The position numbers were made by a program, and so were the translations under genes. A stretch of DNA of 64,000 nucleotides from Mesotaenium endlicherianum (Eukaryota; Streptophyta; Zygnematophyceae; Zygnematales; Mesotaeniaceae): positions 1-64,000 of the forward strand of contig WELA01000232.1 of assembly GCA_009602735.1 (NCBI GenBank), in the 5' to 3' direction. The notes under the pieces were generated by a model. That model searched no databases and was not told the origin of the DNA. It was given only the letters and a program-made list of their open reading frames with translations. Shown here in pieces: positions 37,150 to 47,242 of the stretch. How positions within the stretch are numbered: position 1 is the first letter of the stretch; each line of letters starts with the position of its first letter.

Positions 37150-40100
37150 TTACTCTTTAATGCTTGAAGAATTTTCCATGTATTCGAACATCTTATCCAG
37201 CGTAGTGTTGTCTAAAATTTCTATATCTAGCTGGTCATTCATGAACCGATCAACCAATTTTTTTATGGCATCGCTTTCTTCGTTGGTCCCGTTCGATCTG
37301 ATGGCATTCTCTATTTCGCTCAGCGTATGATGAGGATTCAAATGCTCCATATTGATCGGCCGAGAGAGCGTTCGCTCCAAATCATACTTCAAACTGACTG
37401 CTTTAATGGAATCAAAGCCATAATTATCCAGTGAAACCGAATACGATAATTGTCCCGCCGATAATTCTAATAATCGAATAACAGAGTCTAAAAGAGCTTG
37501 TTTCAAGCTTTGGCTACTCTTTCCATTGACACTATTAATTGTTTCTTGCTCTGCAGGTGCTGCTGACCCCTGTGATTTTGGCTGGCTTATCCAATAGCTC
37601 TGAGTATCAAAGGAGTAGCCGGGCAAGGGTATCCTATTTCCGTTTGTCTTTCCAAACACCATTTCCCAGTCGGGCATGTTACCTTGTTCAATCCATATTT
37701 TGAGATCCGACAATTGTTTGTAATGCATTTCTTCATTCAACAGGTCTGCGTCTTGCATAGGAGGATGTGCCGCTCCTTTGTTATGATGATGTTCTTTGTA
37801 AGCTGGCTTTACCACTGACTGCTGCAGCTGATCATAGAGGTCCTGTATACTATTAACTAAAAACAGTTGATAAAAAGGAAAGAAGGACCTGCCAATGCAT
37901 AGGGTATATGCAACGTCGCATAGGGAAGCAGATGGGTTCTGCGTCAACCATGTTGTCATATCTCTCATTCTGGCCATTAATGAAGCAGGTGTTCTTGCGC
38001 TCAAAGGCACCAGGTAGCAGGGAAAGGGATTAGCTTGAGCCGGGCTTTGGCAAGCTTCTTCCACTACGCAATGAGCATTGGTGCCACCCATGCCAAATGA
38101 ATTGACAGCAGCAATCAAAGGCTTTTTATCGCCCGGATTCCATTCTTGTTTTTCCTTGACTACATAAAACGGGCTCTCATTAAAATTTATATGTTTGTTT
38201 GGCTGGGAAAAATTTAATGAGGGCGGGAGTATTCGATGAACAAGTGAAAAGAGTACTTTGATAAGGCCTGTTATACCAGCAGCAGCTGTAAGGTGGCCGA
38301 TATTGGTCTTAACCGACCCAATGCCACAAAACTGGCTTCTTTGCGTATACCTTCTAAATGTCCTTGTAAGTGCGTCGATTTCTATAGGGTCGCCAAGCCG
38401 TGTACCAGTGCCATGCGCCTCTATATAGGAGATCATTTCAGGGTTGATGCCAAATCGTTCATAGGCCTGCAATTGTACCATCGACTGAGCCGCGGCTCCA
38501 GGGGAGGCCAGTCCGTTAGCACGTCCGCCATGATTTACCGATGTACCTTTGATGACCCCGTAGATAAAGTCACTATTTGCTTTTGCATCAGCCATGGGCC
38601 TCAACACGACAAAGCCGGCACCTTCGCCATGCACGAATCCGTCAGCATCGTCATCAAAAGCACGGCATTTCCCTGATGGGGAAAAAATACCAAGCCTGCT
38701 GGTAGCCACATAGAAAGAAGCTGCATGATTAATGCATACTCCTCCTACCAGCGCCATATCTATTTCACCGCTATGTAGGGCCTGACAAGCCAGGTGCAAT
38801 GCTACCAATGATGATGAACAAGCGGTATCAATCGTAAGATTGGGTCCGCGCAGATTCAGAAAATAAGAGAGCCTGGCACTGAGTACCGCAGCATCATTTC
38901 CAATGAGTGTTTCCGCAGAAGGAATAACCGATTCAGGATCAAACAACGAATCATAGTCACCTTTTTTGGCCCCTATATAAACCCCTACTTGATGATTTAC
39001 CAATGATTCCGGTGTGTAAGCTGCATCCTCAAGTGCATTCCAAGCTTCCATCAACATCAAACGATGTTGCGGATCCATGAAACACGCTTCATGCGGAGAA
39101 AGATTAAAGAAGAGTGGTTCAAACTGGTCGATATTCTCTAAAAGGCCTGCCCATTTGCTGATTGATTTTCCTTTCTTGTGAGGATCAGGATCATACGTTT
39201 GTGCTGTATCCCACCTCTGCGATGAAATCTCCTCTATACATTCTTTACCCTCCAGTAAATTAGCCCAAAACTCGCGCGCATTTGCCGCTTTAGGAAACCT
39301 GCCCGATACCCCAATAACAGCAATATCTTTCTCCTCCCTACCGGGTCTATCAATCCTTTTAGCTGTTTCATTTTCGAGATTCTTCAGATTGCCGCTCAGT
39401 AAGGAAATATAATTACCGAGTTCCTGTATGGTAGAATGATCAAAAAGCGTGGAAACTGGCAAATTAACGTTGTATATTTTCTCAAGACTCTGTATAAGCG
39501 CTACAGCCCCCATGGAATCTACCCCCATTTCAAAGAAAGGTGTTGTAAGGGAGATGAATGCTTCAGAGATTTCTAAAATAGCTGCCACATTTGTTCGAAT
39601 AGTCTGTACAACGGACCGTTCATTGTCCACTTCCTGTAAAGCAAATTTTTTTCCTGTCTTTTCCTGAAGCAACATACGGTCAATCTTGCCATTGGGCCGC
39701 AATGGCAAGGCTGGTATACAATGAAACATCGAAGGAATCATGAACCAAGGTAGGGTATCAGCAAGTTGCTGTCGCAGTCGTTGACCCAGGGTAGTATCGT
39801 CCGTTTCCAGAAACGCATGCAGCTGATTCTTCCCGCTTCTTAGAGGTCGAGTTATAACAGCACATTTGCTTATACCGGAGCAATTAAGAATTGCCTGTTC
39901 TATTTGTGCTGTTTCAACAAGAAACGCGTTAATCTTTACAGCGCCGTCCATGCGCCCTTTCATTTCAATTTGTCCCGTTGGCAACAACAAACCCGAGTCG
40001 CCGGTACGGTACAGTCTGCCAAGTAGCGGATGTATGAAAAATTTATTTTGATTCTGCTGGTCATTATTATAGTAGCCCAATGCTAGGGAATGTCCGCCCA

Positions 40101-41781
40101 CATATAATTCGCCGAGTACACCTGGTGGCAGTACCTGCAGGCTTTGGTCAAGTATATAAGCCTTCACATTTGCGATAGGTACGCCTGCAGCAGGATTTAC
40201 TTCTTGTAAGGTTTGCGAAGGCGAAAATGCTGAATGCAAAATAGTATTGACTTCAGTAGCTCCAAAATCATTTATCAGTGTAGCATGTGGCAGCCGTTCC
40301 CTGAATTGCTGGTATAACTGTAAAGATAAGGGCTCCCCCCCTACTATTACCATGCGCAAAGAGGCAAGCCACACAGTACACTCATCATATTGTAGCATGG
40401 CTCTCAATAGGGAGGGCGTAAGTGTAAGAAAGCTTAGTTTATGCTGACAGATAAATTGTGCAAATTCCTTTGGTTCCTTTTGTATCTCTGCAGGAATAAT
40501 AACTGTGGTAATACCCTTCAGCAGCCCCCCCAACATCTCCCACATTCCGGGCATTACATTTACCGATGAGCGCTGGCCAATAATATCGCCTTCAACAAAG
40601 GGGTAATCATTCCACATCCAATGAAGGCGATTCACTACTTGGCGTTGAACATGTATCACTCCTTTTGGTTTTCCTGTAGAACCAGAAGTATACATAATTA
40701 ACAACGGAGAATCAATGCCAACTTCCGGCTGATTTGCCTGTCCAGGCAATGTCTCACCTTCAGCGTCGATGCAAATCACCTCCCCTGCAAGAGCAGTGGC
40801 CTGCTTTTTTCGGAATTCATCGCAGAGGATAATCTTTAAAGCCGCATCATCAGCGATTTGCTTAACATAAGAAAAGGGAAAGGCGGCATCAAGTGGAACA
40901 TACAAATGGCCCGTTTTTATGATTGCAAGCAAACAAACGATTGATTCAACAGATCGGGGTAAATACACGCCTACATTAGCCGACGGCATGTCACTACTTC
41001 TTATTTTGGCAGCAACTATTTCGACTTTTTCATGAAGCTCATTGTAGGTAACCGAAACAAATTCATTTCTAAACGAGTTACCCTTTATGGCCACTTGCCC
41101 AGGGTTAGATTTTAACTGCTGGATAAAAAGGTCGTAAATGCTCTCTTCCGGGTAGTCCATCCGATGTTCTTTTGAAATTGTCAGCACTTGCTTTTGTCCA
41201 CCTTCAGAAAGTAAGGATAGCTTGGACAACGTTTTGTGCGGCTGTTGACACCACCTGTATAGAAGACTTATGAAATGATCCAACCATTGTTGCACATACC
41301 AGCGCGGAACTGTCGTTTGGTCAAAAATTATTTTGCAATGAGGGCTTTGCCCGGGTTCTACTAAAAACGTAACGATACCAGAATAATTGGACTTCTTGGT
41401 ACTTCCGCTGACAAACGTATAAGGGTGCTCAGCGTCGATATTAGGAGGCGTCCTTCTTTTCCTACCCAGTTGGGTCTTCACTGATTCTAGCAACTCATGA
41501 AGACTATACGCATCGACCTTCTCAAATGACAGAATATGTCTTTTGTTATCAATGACCACTTTTAGCACTGTCTTATCTGTACCCAGATATTTTATGAGCA
41601 ATGCCGAAAAAATTGATAACAATACAGCATCTACACTGACGCCTTTTTTATCACAGAATATCTGCATTTTCCTTACAAGCTGCTTAAGGAATTTAGCTTC
41701 TATCTGTTCGTAGGATCCGTAATGGTGATCTTGTTGCGGCGAACATACAGGCGGTAGCGCCATCGCGAAAACTCTATTCAT
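37150..41781 (-). CDS. NRPS-PKS hybrid starter: half-C-A-PCP-KS-ACP
   Basis: Residues 10-200 resemble only the C-terminal half of a condensation domain and lack HHxxxDG. The A domain spans 215-705 (MYTSGSTGKPKG, FGATEVN, YRTGD, PNGKIDR). Where most A domains have FDxSVWE, it reads VMPGMWE (409-415), so the Asp that holds the alpha-amino group is missing; an aryl or other non-alpha-amino acid is likely. PCP 725-795 (Ser756), AT-less KS 815-1245 (Cys988, His1123, His1163), the trans-AT-type linker ending PLPGYSFDTQSYW, and ACP 1430-1495 (Ser1458) follow. A C-terminal tail (KKLVDRFMNDQLDIEIL) may dock to the next protein. It is first of the three megasynthases in transcription order and probably starts the chain. 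Confidence 0.85.
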   Translation of the reverse strand: MNRVFAMALPPVCSPQQDHHYGSYEQIEAKFLKQLVRKMQIFCDKKGVSVDAVLLSIFSALLIKYLGTDKTVLKVVIDNKRHILSFEKVDAYSLHELLESVKTQLGRKRRTPPNIDAEHPYTFVSGSTKKSNYSGIVTFLVEPGQSPHCKIIFDQTTVPRWYVQQWLDHFISLLYRWCQQPHKTLSKLSLLSEGGQKQVLTISKEHRMDYPEESIYDLFIQQLKSNPGQVAIKGNSFRNEFVSVTYNELHEKVEIVAAKIRSSDMPSANVGVYLPRSVESIVCLLAIIKTGHLYVPLDAAFPFSYVKQIADDAALKIILCDEFRKKQATALAGEVICIDAEGETLPGQANQPEVGIDSPLLIMYTSGSTGKPKGVIHVQRQVVNRLHWMWNDYPFVEGDIIGQRSSVNVMPGMWEMLGGLLKGITTVIIPAEIQKEPKEFAQFICQHKLSFLTLTPSLLRAMLQYDECTVWLASLRMVIVGGEPLSLQLYQQFRERLPHATLINDFGATEVNTILHSAFSPSQTLQEVNPAAGVPIANVKAYILDQSLQVLPPGVLGELYVGGHSLALGYYNNDQQNQNKFFIHPLLGRLYRTGDSGLLLPTGQIEMKGRMDGAVKINAFLVETAQIEQAILNCSGISKCAVITRPLRSGKNQLHAFLETDDTTLGQRLRQQLADTLPWFMIPSMFHCIPALPLRPNGKIDRMLLQEKTGKKFALQEVDNERSVVQTIRTNVAAILEISEAFISLTTPFFEMGVDSMGAVALIQSLEKIYNVNLPVSTLFDHSTIQELGNYISLLSGNLKNLENETAKRIDRPGREEKDIAVIGVSGRFPKAANAREFWANLLEGKECIEEISSQRWDTAQTYDPDPHKKGKSISKWAGLLENIDQFEPLFFNLSPHEACFMDPQHRLMLMEAWNALEDAAYTPESLVNHQVGVYIGAKKGDYDSLFDPESVIPSAETLIGNDAAVLSARLSYFLNLRGPNLTIDTACSSSLVALHLACQALHSGEIDMALVGGVCINHAASFYVATSRLGIFSPSGKCRAFDDDADGFVHGEGAGFVVLRPMADAKANSDFIYGVIKGTSVNHGGRANGLASPGAAAQSMVQLQAYERFGINPEMISYIEAHGTGTRLGDPIEIDALTRTFRRYTQRSQFCGIGSVKTNIGHLTAAAGITGLIKVLFSLVHRILPPSLNFSQPNKHINFNESPFYVVKEKQEWNPGDKKPLIAAVNSFGMGGTNAHCVVEEACQSPAQANPFPCYLVPLSARTPASLMARMRDMTTWLTQNPSASLCDVAYTLCIGRSFFPFYQLFLVNSIQDLYDQLQQSVVKPAYKEHHHNKGAAHPPMQDADLLNEEMHYKQLSDLKIWIEQGNMPDWEMVFGKTNGNRIPLPGYSFDTQSYWISQPKSQGSAAPAEQETINSVNGKSSQSLKQALLDSVIRLLELSAGQLSYSVSLDNYGFDSIKAVSLKYDLERTLSRPINMEHLNPHHTLSEIENAIRSNGTNEESDAIKKLVDRFMNDQLDIEILDNTTLDKMFEYMENSSSIKE

Positions 41782-42041
41782 ATTGTTGGTAAGTTAAACA
41801 AGACTTAAACTGTCATAACTTTATTGGTTTGGTTTAGTATAGACAGCCTGCACAAAGCTGGCTTGACATACCTAAACTTCAAGCGAAATCATTTCAGTTA
41901 AAAGCAGAAGATGGTAGTCATTATTTTCGCATTAATATCTTCATGATCAAGTTTGCCTATCCGCTAGGATTGAGGCTCTTTTGCTACGACGTCTTTGGTA
42001 CTACCTAAGACCTTTAGTGGAGATAAGATTTGTCGGAGATT
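41782..42041 (-). other. Intergenic gap before the megasynthases
   Basis: These 260 bases between the AMP ligase stop and the first megasynthase hold no supported gene. The sequence is A/T-rich on the side nearest the ATG at 41781. It is the longest gap inside the upper operon half and could hold an internal promoter, but I see no pair of Bacteroidota-type -33/-7 boxes with correct spacing. Confidence 0.3.
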
Positions 42042-43700
42042 TCAGCACGAAATAGTTTCATTTAACCTCTGCCTTAGGGCTTGTTTTAATACTTTTCCAG
42101 TAATTCCAACCGGCACGTCATTCTCCCACACCCATTGCAATTTCGAAAGTAATGGCCTGCCCTTTGCGTGCAAGGTGGCATTCAATTTCTCAAGATATTC
42201 TTCTGCATCTGGCCCCTCGTCATTTATAAGTCTTACGAAAACTACTGGCTCTTGCTTTCCTTCAACGCCTGGAATGCCGACAATGGTACAATCTGCTATT
42301 TCTGGATGATGTTTCATAAGTAATTCCTCGTTTTGCAGGGTGTAGAACCAACCATCTTTTGTAAGTACCGCATCACTAACGCGGTCCACATGATAAAAAC
42401 AACCAAGATGGTCCTTATAAGCAAGATCACCAGTAAGAAAATAGCCACGAAGCCGTGACCGGTGCGTGAGTACCGAATCATTCCAATAGCCATCAGTAAT
42501 GCTTTCTGATTTAATTCCAAGTCTACCAACACTTCCTTGCGGCACCTCATATCCCTTCTCGTCGAGGATGGCAGCCTCGACCCATTTCTGCTGTAGGCCC
42601 ACGCACCGGTCGTAGTTATTTGTAAACAGCGTATGGATGATTCGGAAGCTGGAATGTCCCATTTCTGAAGAGCCTAAGCCATCAATGAATTGTGACCCCT
42701 GTATACGTTGTTCACCACGATAATGAAAGCCATGTCTGACCAGTTTTCTGATATGCGTTTCATGCGCCGCATCGCCGCTATTGATCCAAATTGATACACT
42801 GTTCAAATCATATTCATCTGGGTCTAGTTCGCTCAATTCGACAAAGGTTTGCGGAAAAGAAACCACAGTTGAAGGCTTGTACTGTTCAATCGCAGAGGCC
42901 ACCGCCACACCACTTCTATCCGACATGATTACCAATTCTGATCCATTCAAAATGGCATGGATAGCATAAGCGATAGAGGCATTGTGGGACGATGGCAGTG
43001 ATGAGAGGTACCGGTTGATGCCTTGCGCAGGAGGTAACCCTAACAAGTGTCGTATTCCATGGAACCACTTTGCGTGTTGTAGTAAAACAGCTTTCGGGAC
43101 ACCTGTTGTCCCCGACGAATGGGTAATCATCACAGGGTCCTTATCATCATGCTCGAATTGGAAATCTTTTGGTAAAGGTGTTTTAGTTTTGTTTTCTATA
43201 TGATTGTCGCTAACGAGGAACAATAATTCAGTGTCGGAAATTTCTTTCAGCAGATCTCCGTATCTGGCGTCATCGGTAAATACCCCTACAGCGCCTGTCT
43301 TTTTAAAATGGAGCGCAGCTACTGAGGTTGCCATTGCCCCATTCGTCAAAATAGGAATGGCTCCTATACTTGTAAGTGCTACATAATGAACCAGGTATTT
43401 GCCTCCTTCATCAAAATAAACACCAACAGGATCCTTAGCCTTAACTCCTTGTCGGAGATACCAAGAAGCGTAGTAATTCGCTGTTTCCTTTAGTGTTTGA
43501 ATTGAAAATTCCTTGATAATCTCTCCGTAAAAAGTTTTGAACGGGCAGTGCAGAAATATATTAACCACCTCCCTATTGGGGTTCACATTGTAAGCAATTT
43601 GAACAAAATTTCCCGCTCCCAAATGTGGATGGAGTTGCAGTTCATTTCGCAATCTGTCCGATAGCAACGCGCTTCTTGCCGATGTGTCAACTGATTGCAT
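42042..43700 (-). CDS. Acyl/aryl-AMP ligase (free-standing)
   Basis: A 552-residue ANL-superfamily enzyme: phosphate loop ITHSSGTTGVPKA, the A5-type LGSSEMGHS, the hinge region FLTGDLAYKDHLGCFYHVDRVSDAV, and the C-terminal catalytic Lys in GITGKVLKQALR. It should form an acyl- or aryl-adenylate and pass it to CoA or a carrier. Its start overlaps the end of the aldolase gene by 14 bases, which ties it tightly to the aminohydroxybenzoate genes; activating that acid is the natural proposal. Fatty acyl-AMP ligase is the alternative. Confidence 0.8.
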   Translation of the reverse strand: MQSVDTSARSALLSDRLRNELQLHPHLGAGNFVQIAYNVNPNREVVNIFLHCPFKTFYGEIIKEFSIQTLKETANYYASWYLRQGVKAKDPVGVYFDEGGKYLVHYVALTSIGAIPILTNGAMATSVAALHFKKTGAVGVFTDDARYGDLLKEISDTELLFLVSDNHIENKTKTPLPKDFQFEHDDKDPVMITHSSGTTGVPKAVLLQHAKWFHGIRHLLGLPPAQGINRYLSSLPSSHNASIAYAIHAILNGSELVIMSDRSGVAVASAIEQYKPSTVVSFPQTFVELSELDPDEYDLNSVSIWINSGDAAHETHIRKLVRHGFHYRGEQRIQGSQFIDGLGSSEMGHSSFRIIHTLFTNNYDRCVGLQQKWVEAAILDEKGYEVPQGSVGRLGIKSESITDGYWNDSVLTHRSRLRGYFLTGDLAYKDHLGCFYHVDRVSDAVLTKDGWFYTLQNEELLMKHHPEIADCTIVGIPGVEGKQEPVVFVRLINDEGPDAEEYLEKLNATLHAKGRPLLSKLQWVWENDVPVGITGKVLKQALRQRLNETISC

Positions 43701-44481
43701 AAATTGATTCGTTTAATTGTGAATGAACAAGGGCATGCAGCGAGCTCAAAAAGGAATTGAGTTCTGGGCGCTGAAAAACATTGCGACCAATGCATAAGCC
43801 TGTTGCGCCAGATCTGATAGCAAGCGATGCTATTGTAAATATATCTTCATCTGCACATCGTGCACCCCCCGCAAGAAAAACAGCTATATCGTCGCTCAAC
43901 TCATGAAGCAGTGGTGGAATCTCATTTATGTTTTCAGGCTGAGGAATTTTTATAGCATCAGCACCCAGTTCGTAAACCATTCGAATAATTTGCCGGAGTG
44001 CATGTACTCTTTTGTCTGCCTGTTCGTATCTGTTCATGTCCTTTGCCATCACCAACACGGGGATACTGTAAATCATCGCCTCATCTACCACTCTCCCTAA
44101 AAGCTTCATGTTATGTGTTTCGTTCTCACCATTGAATAGCAGTTCAATTGAAACTCCATCAGCGCCCAGCCGCAAAGCAGACTCAATACTTGTAAGCCAT
44201 TCCTTCTTGGTCGGATCGTTTGCCAGGGTTGACATACCGTTCAAGTGAACCATCACCCCTTTTCCTGCAAGTAAATTCCTGCAAGCCAGCCGCTCAATTA
44301 TCCCTTTATGAGCTATAATGCCATTTGCCGCAGGATGCTCGATCCAATTTGCAATTCTTTGCACGTTGTTGATGCCTTCGAGCGGCCCCATGGTGAGCCC
44401 ATGATCAATTGGGACAATGATGCCTTTATTAGATTCTTGGTTAACGAATCTGGACCATCTAATTTTTTTTCCTGCGGACAT
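43687..44481 (-). CDS. GriI/AroA'-like aldolase (class I, DeoC/LacD type)
   Basis: At 264 residues it matches the 2-amino-3,7-dideoxyheptulosonate synthase/GriI family: VPIDHGLTMGP at the start, VMVHLNGMSTL, ADGVSIELLFNG, and the Schiff-base Lys in ADAIKIPQPENI. GriI joins aspartate semialdehyde to a triose phosphate; GriH then cyclises the product to 3-amino-4-hydroxybenzoate. Archaeal relatives feed the shikimate route, but a Bacteroidota host would use normal AroG/AroB for that, so the GriI role is favoured. It stands between its GriH-like partner, 26 bases upstream, and the AMP ligase, which overlaps it. Confidence 0.85.
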   Translation of the reverse strand: MSAGKKIRWSRFVNQESNKGIIVPIDHGLTMGPLEGINNVQRIANWIEHPAANGIIAHKGIIERLACRNLLAGKGVMVHLNGMSTLANDPTKKEWLTSIESALRLGADGVSIELLFNGENETHNMKLLGRVVDEAMIYSIPVLVMAKDMNRYEQADKRVHALRQIIRMVYELGADAIKIPQPENINEIPPLLHELSDDIAVFLAGGARCADEDIFTIASLAIRSGATGLCIGRNVFQRPELNSFLSSLHALVHSQLNESIYAIS

Positions 44482-44507
44482 ACAAAAAAATTTAAATGAT
44501 TGTTTAC

Positions 44508-45725
44508 CTATTTTTCAATGATGTGTTCGTCAACTTTAATTCCGACGTGTCTGCCGGGCTCTGTTACATGCCCCAACACTTTATCGCCGGGTTTCAATTC
44601 GGTTATGTTCAAAGGAATAACTTTATCAGAGTAAATGCGTACATGCCAGTCATCCTGCATGATCACATTTACTTTCTTACCTCCCTCAAATTCAGCCTCG
44701 ATCAATCGCAATGGACGTATTTCCGTTTTAATTCTTCCTACCGGATACTTTTTCACCTTTCCTGCGGCATTTACAACCATAACAGAGGATCCCGCTTTTA
44801 ATTCACTGAGATAATCTGTGGTATTTGCATTAAAAACGTAACTGTGTACCCCACCAGCATTTACTCTGAACGGGCGTAACTCCATATAAGGCAAATAAAA
44901 AACCTCTGGGCAACACAGCAATCCCCCCTGAGATGTGGAACCTACCAGCATACCTTCGTCCGGATGGAAGATAGCCGCAAGATCAATACAACCGCGATAC
45001 CCCATGCCTATTGGCTCTGATCGAGTAATGGTACCTACCTGTAATTTGATATGACTGGTGACTAAGTCATCTAATTCTTTAATGAATGAGTTGTACGTTT
45101 CGTGCGAGTCGGGAGAGAAAATAATGCCGTCTGCACCAACTTCCATAACACCAAGTGAAACGATAGCGTCTTCCACATCATTCGTGCTTTTTATTTCCTT
45201 CATTAGTATTGTGTCAGTGGGCTGTAACTCCGCAATAACCAACTCCAATGGAATATTGGTCGGATCATCGAAGAGTATGCTCAGGTAATCGAACTTTTTT
45301 CCCACTTCAATTGCCTTATGAAGAGTGTCAGCATCTTTCACAAAGGCCTTGTAACATATTTTAAGTTTATTGTGAAACTCCAACAGCTCTTCATTGCTGG
45401 TGGCTATGACAATCTGCTTGCCCGATTCCTCGCCTGGCTGAATGATTTTTTTATTGATAAGTTCTGTTAGTTCACCCTTATCCTTAACTGAGATAATCTT
45501 TTGCAAATGTCCGTTAATCTGCTTTTGATACTTTTCCAAATTGTCAGGATAAAGTATAATACCAGAGTATTTGGAACGACAGACTCGTTCTAAGATAGAT
45601 TCAGCTTGTTTATGTTGTCGAATCAGCGCTGTATCAAACCATATACGAAAGCCATCCTTTGTACTTGATGGTTCTTTACTAGACTTAACGACTTTAGTAG
45701 TCATCGTGTTTACGATAGTGTTCAT
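44508..45725 (-). CDS. 3-dehydroquinate synthase II / GriH-like enzyme
   Basis: The 405-residue protein shows the DHQ synthase II signature: MGYRGCIDLAAIF, DEGMLVGSTSQGGLLCCPEVFYLPYMELRPFRVNAGGVHSYVF, then YLSELKAGSSVMVVNAAG. The homologue GriH performs the NAD-independent cyclisation and aromatisation that yields 3-amino-4-hydroxybenzoate. It sits 26 bases upstream of the GriI-like gene, the pair order known from grixazone-type clusters. About 20 polar residues before FRIWFDTALIR are extra. Together the pair is the best chemical clue to the product. Confidence 0.85.
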   Translation of the reverse strand: MNTIVNTMTTKVVKSSKEPSSTKDGFRIWFDTALIRQHKQAESILERVCRSKYSGIILYPDNLEKYQKQINGHLQKIISVKDKGELTELINKKIIQPGEESGKQIVIATSNEELLEFHNKLKICYKAFVKDADTLHKAIEVGKKFDYLSILFDDPTNIPLELVIAELQPTDTILMKEIKSTNDVEDAIVSLGVMEVGADGIIFSPDSHETYNSFIKELDDLVTSHIKLQVGTITRSEPIGMGYRGCIDLAAIFHPDEGMLVGSTSQGGLLCCPEVFYLPYMELRPFRVNAGGVHSYVFNANTTDYLSELKAGSSVMVVNAAGKVKKYPVGRIKTEIRPLRLIEAEFEGGKKVNVIMQDDWHVRIYSDKVIPLNITELKPGDKVLGHVTEPGRHVGIKVDEHIIEK

Positions 45726-45743
45726 ATAGCAAGTATTTATTTT

Positions 45744-46409
45744 TCAAGATAATTTGAAACCGACAATGTCAAGGTGGATTTGTGGTGCGCCATGTGAAAG
45801 TGCACAAGCATAACCTTCATCTAGGAAAACATTTTTTACATGCCAGTTATTGCCTCTCTTGGTGCAAATACTGCTTAATTCCGAATTCAGGCTGTTCATT
45901 GGCATGTGTAATCCTAATCCCTCCGCCTTGCTTATACTTTCCTTAATAGTCCACATCTGAATAAAGGAGCGACAGGGGTCAGAAGAGGAACTAAGTCTAG
46001 TCCATTCATTATGCATGCAACAGGAACGGTAAGGATCAAGGTCAAACTTTCGGAATTGTTCCACATCAAGTCCGACCCTGCTTTCATTACTTATAACGCA
46101 TGCCACCAAACTCGCGGAATGCGAGATGTTAAAATCAATATAATCTGTAATAGTAGGGCGATTAAAATTTGACTCCTTGATCTTATATAGGCAGCTCGGA
46201 GCCATCATCAATTTCTTTAGTCCCTCCCTCAATAAGATCTTACCCAACAACCTCACTTTTCTATCCCTTTCAAATACATGAACTTCTATTGATTTCTTTA
46301 ATCTAAACGGCAACACATGCAGCCATCGCTGGTAAAGATCGTCGTCTATCTGATCTGCATAGGCATACAAAAGGCAAGTAATTGGATTGGCGACTAAATA
46401 ATTCGTCAC
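45744..46409 (-). CDS. Sfp-type 4'-phosphopantetheinyl transferase
   Basis: The 221-residue protein has the Sfp-family motifs: FNISHSASLVACVIS, VGLDVEQFRKFD with the metal-binding Asp and Glu, and MWTIKESISKAEGLGL with the catalytic Glu and Lys. It would convert the five apparent carrier domains of the megasynthases to the holo form. Its ATG overlaps the stop of the glycosyltransferase gene by 4 bases, and the GriH-like gene starts 18 bases after it, so it lies in the same operon. Confidence 0.88.
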   Translation of the reverse strand: MTNYLVANPITCLLYAYADQIDDDLYQRWLHVLPFRLKKSIEVHVFERDRKVRLLGKILLREGLKKLMMAPSCLYKIKESNFNRPTITDYIDFNISHSASLVACVISNESRVGLDVEQFRKFDLDPYRSCCMHNEWTRLSSSSDPCRSFIQMWTIKESISKAEGLGLHMPMNSLNSELSSICTKRGNNWHVKNVFLDEGYACALSHGAPQIHLDIVGFKLS

Positions 46410-47194
46410 TCTTCTATCAGTGTTTGTGGAACAATTTCCGAAATAGGTGTAGGGGAAATCGTTATTATCTTAGATCCTTTGTACTGTCTTGCTATTCGCC
46501 ACGCTTCAAAGGGCAGTTTGATAATTTCATACAGGTTCAGTTTAGACTTACCTTTTTCTAACCATACATTAAGTGGTAATTCCAAAGAGCATTCTTCTAT
46601 TTCCTTGCCTGCTAGCTTAATCCGTTTAAATATTTCCACATCAAAGAGCCATCTGGAAACAAAAGGCTCTCTGAAAATTTCTATGGCAAGGTCGTTATTA
46701 AAGAATTTGGCACCGCATTGGCTGTCGTAAACAGGTATTTTCAAATACATGCTGATGAACGTGGCAATCACCCGCCCAATGATATGTCTATAAACAGCTC
46801 GTTTAATAACTGAACGAATTTTAGCGATTCTGGAACCAAAAACGAATTCGATATCTGCTTTAAAATTCTCTAAGAAGTGTTCAACCTCACTAAGAGGAGT
46901 CGAAAGGTCTGCATCCATGAAACCAACTATGGATGCGTTGCCCTGATAAGCTGTGGTAAGCATGCCTATACGCACAGCTTCTGCCTTACCGAGGTTGCGT
47001 TTCAAATTAATAACCTGAACCTGTAACGGAAACCGCTGTTTCAATTGCTGAAGCATTAGTAAGGTATTATCGGTGCTTCCGTCATTTACGAAAGTGAGGT
47101 GCGCATTGGTGGATAAAAGAAAATCACTGATTTCACCGCAACAAAGACGCTTCTCCTCATTGTAACAAGGAATCACTACGGCAACAGTATACAT
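46406..47194 (-). CDS. Family 2 glycosyltransferase (dolichyl-phosphate glucosyltransferase-like)
   Basis: The GT-A fold is plain: VAVVIPCYNEEKRL, TFVNDGSTDNTLLML, FMDADLSTPLSEVEHF (DxD) and DSQCGAKFFNNDLA. The closest type is the dolichyl/undecaprenyl-phosphate beta-glucosyl or mannosyl transferase. There are no membrane helices at the C terminus. In this cluster it might glycosylate a lipid carrier or, less typically for GT2, the product itself. It lies just after the GH3 glycosidase gene (48 bases), suggesting a paired job of adding and removing a sugar. Confidence 0.8.
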   Translation of the reverse strand: MYTVAVVIPCYNEEKRLCCGEISDFLLSTNAHLTFVNDGSTDNTLLMLQQLKQRFPLQVQVINLKRNLGKAEAVRIGMLTTAYQGNASIVGFMDADLSTPLSEVEHFLENFKADIEFVFGSRIAKIRSVIKRAVYRHIIGRVIATFISMYLKIPVYDSQCGAKFFNNDLAIEIFREPFVSRWLFDVEIFKRIKLAGKEIEECSLELPLNVWLEKGKSKLNLYEIIKLPFEAWRIARQYKGSKIITISPTPISEIVPQTLIEE

Positions 47195-47242
47195 AGAATT
47201 CTGTTTGTGATCAACCGGTAGCTGGAGATCAAATCCTGATTA

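Noticed and set aside
43687-45725. Shikimate-pathway role for the aldolase/DHQ-synthase-II pair
   Set aside because: Cluster setting and overlap with the AMP ligase favour aminohydroxybenzoate synthesis; an archaeal-type shikimate entry would be unexpected in this phylum.
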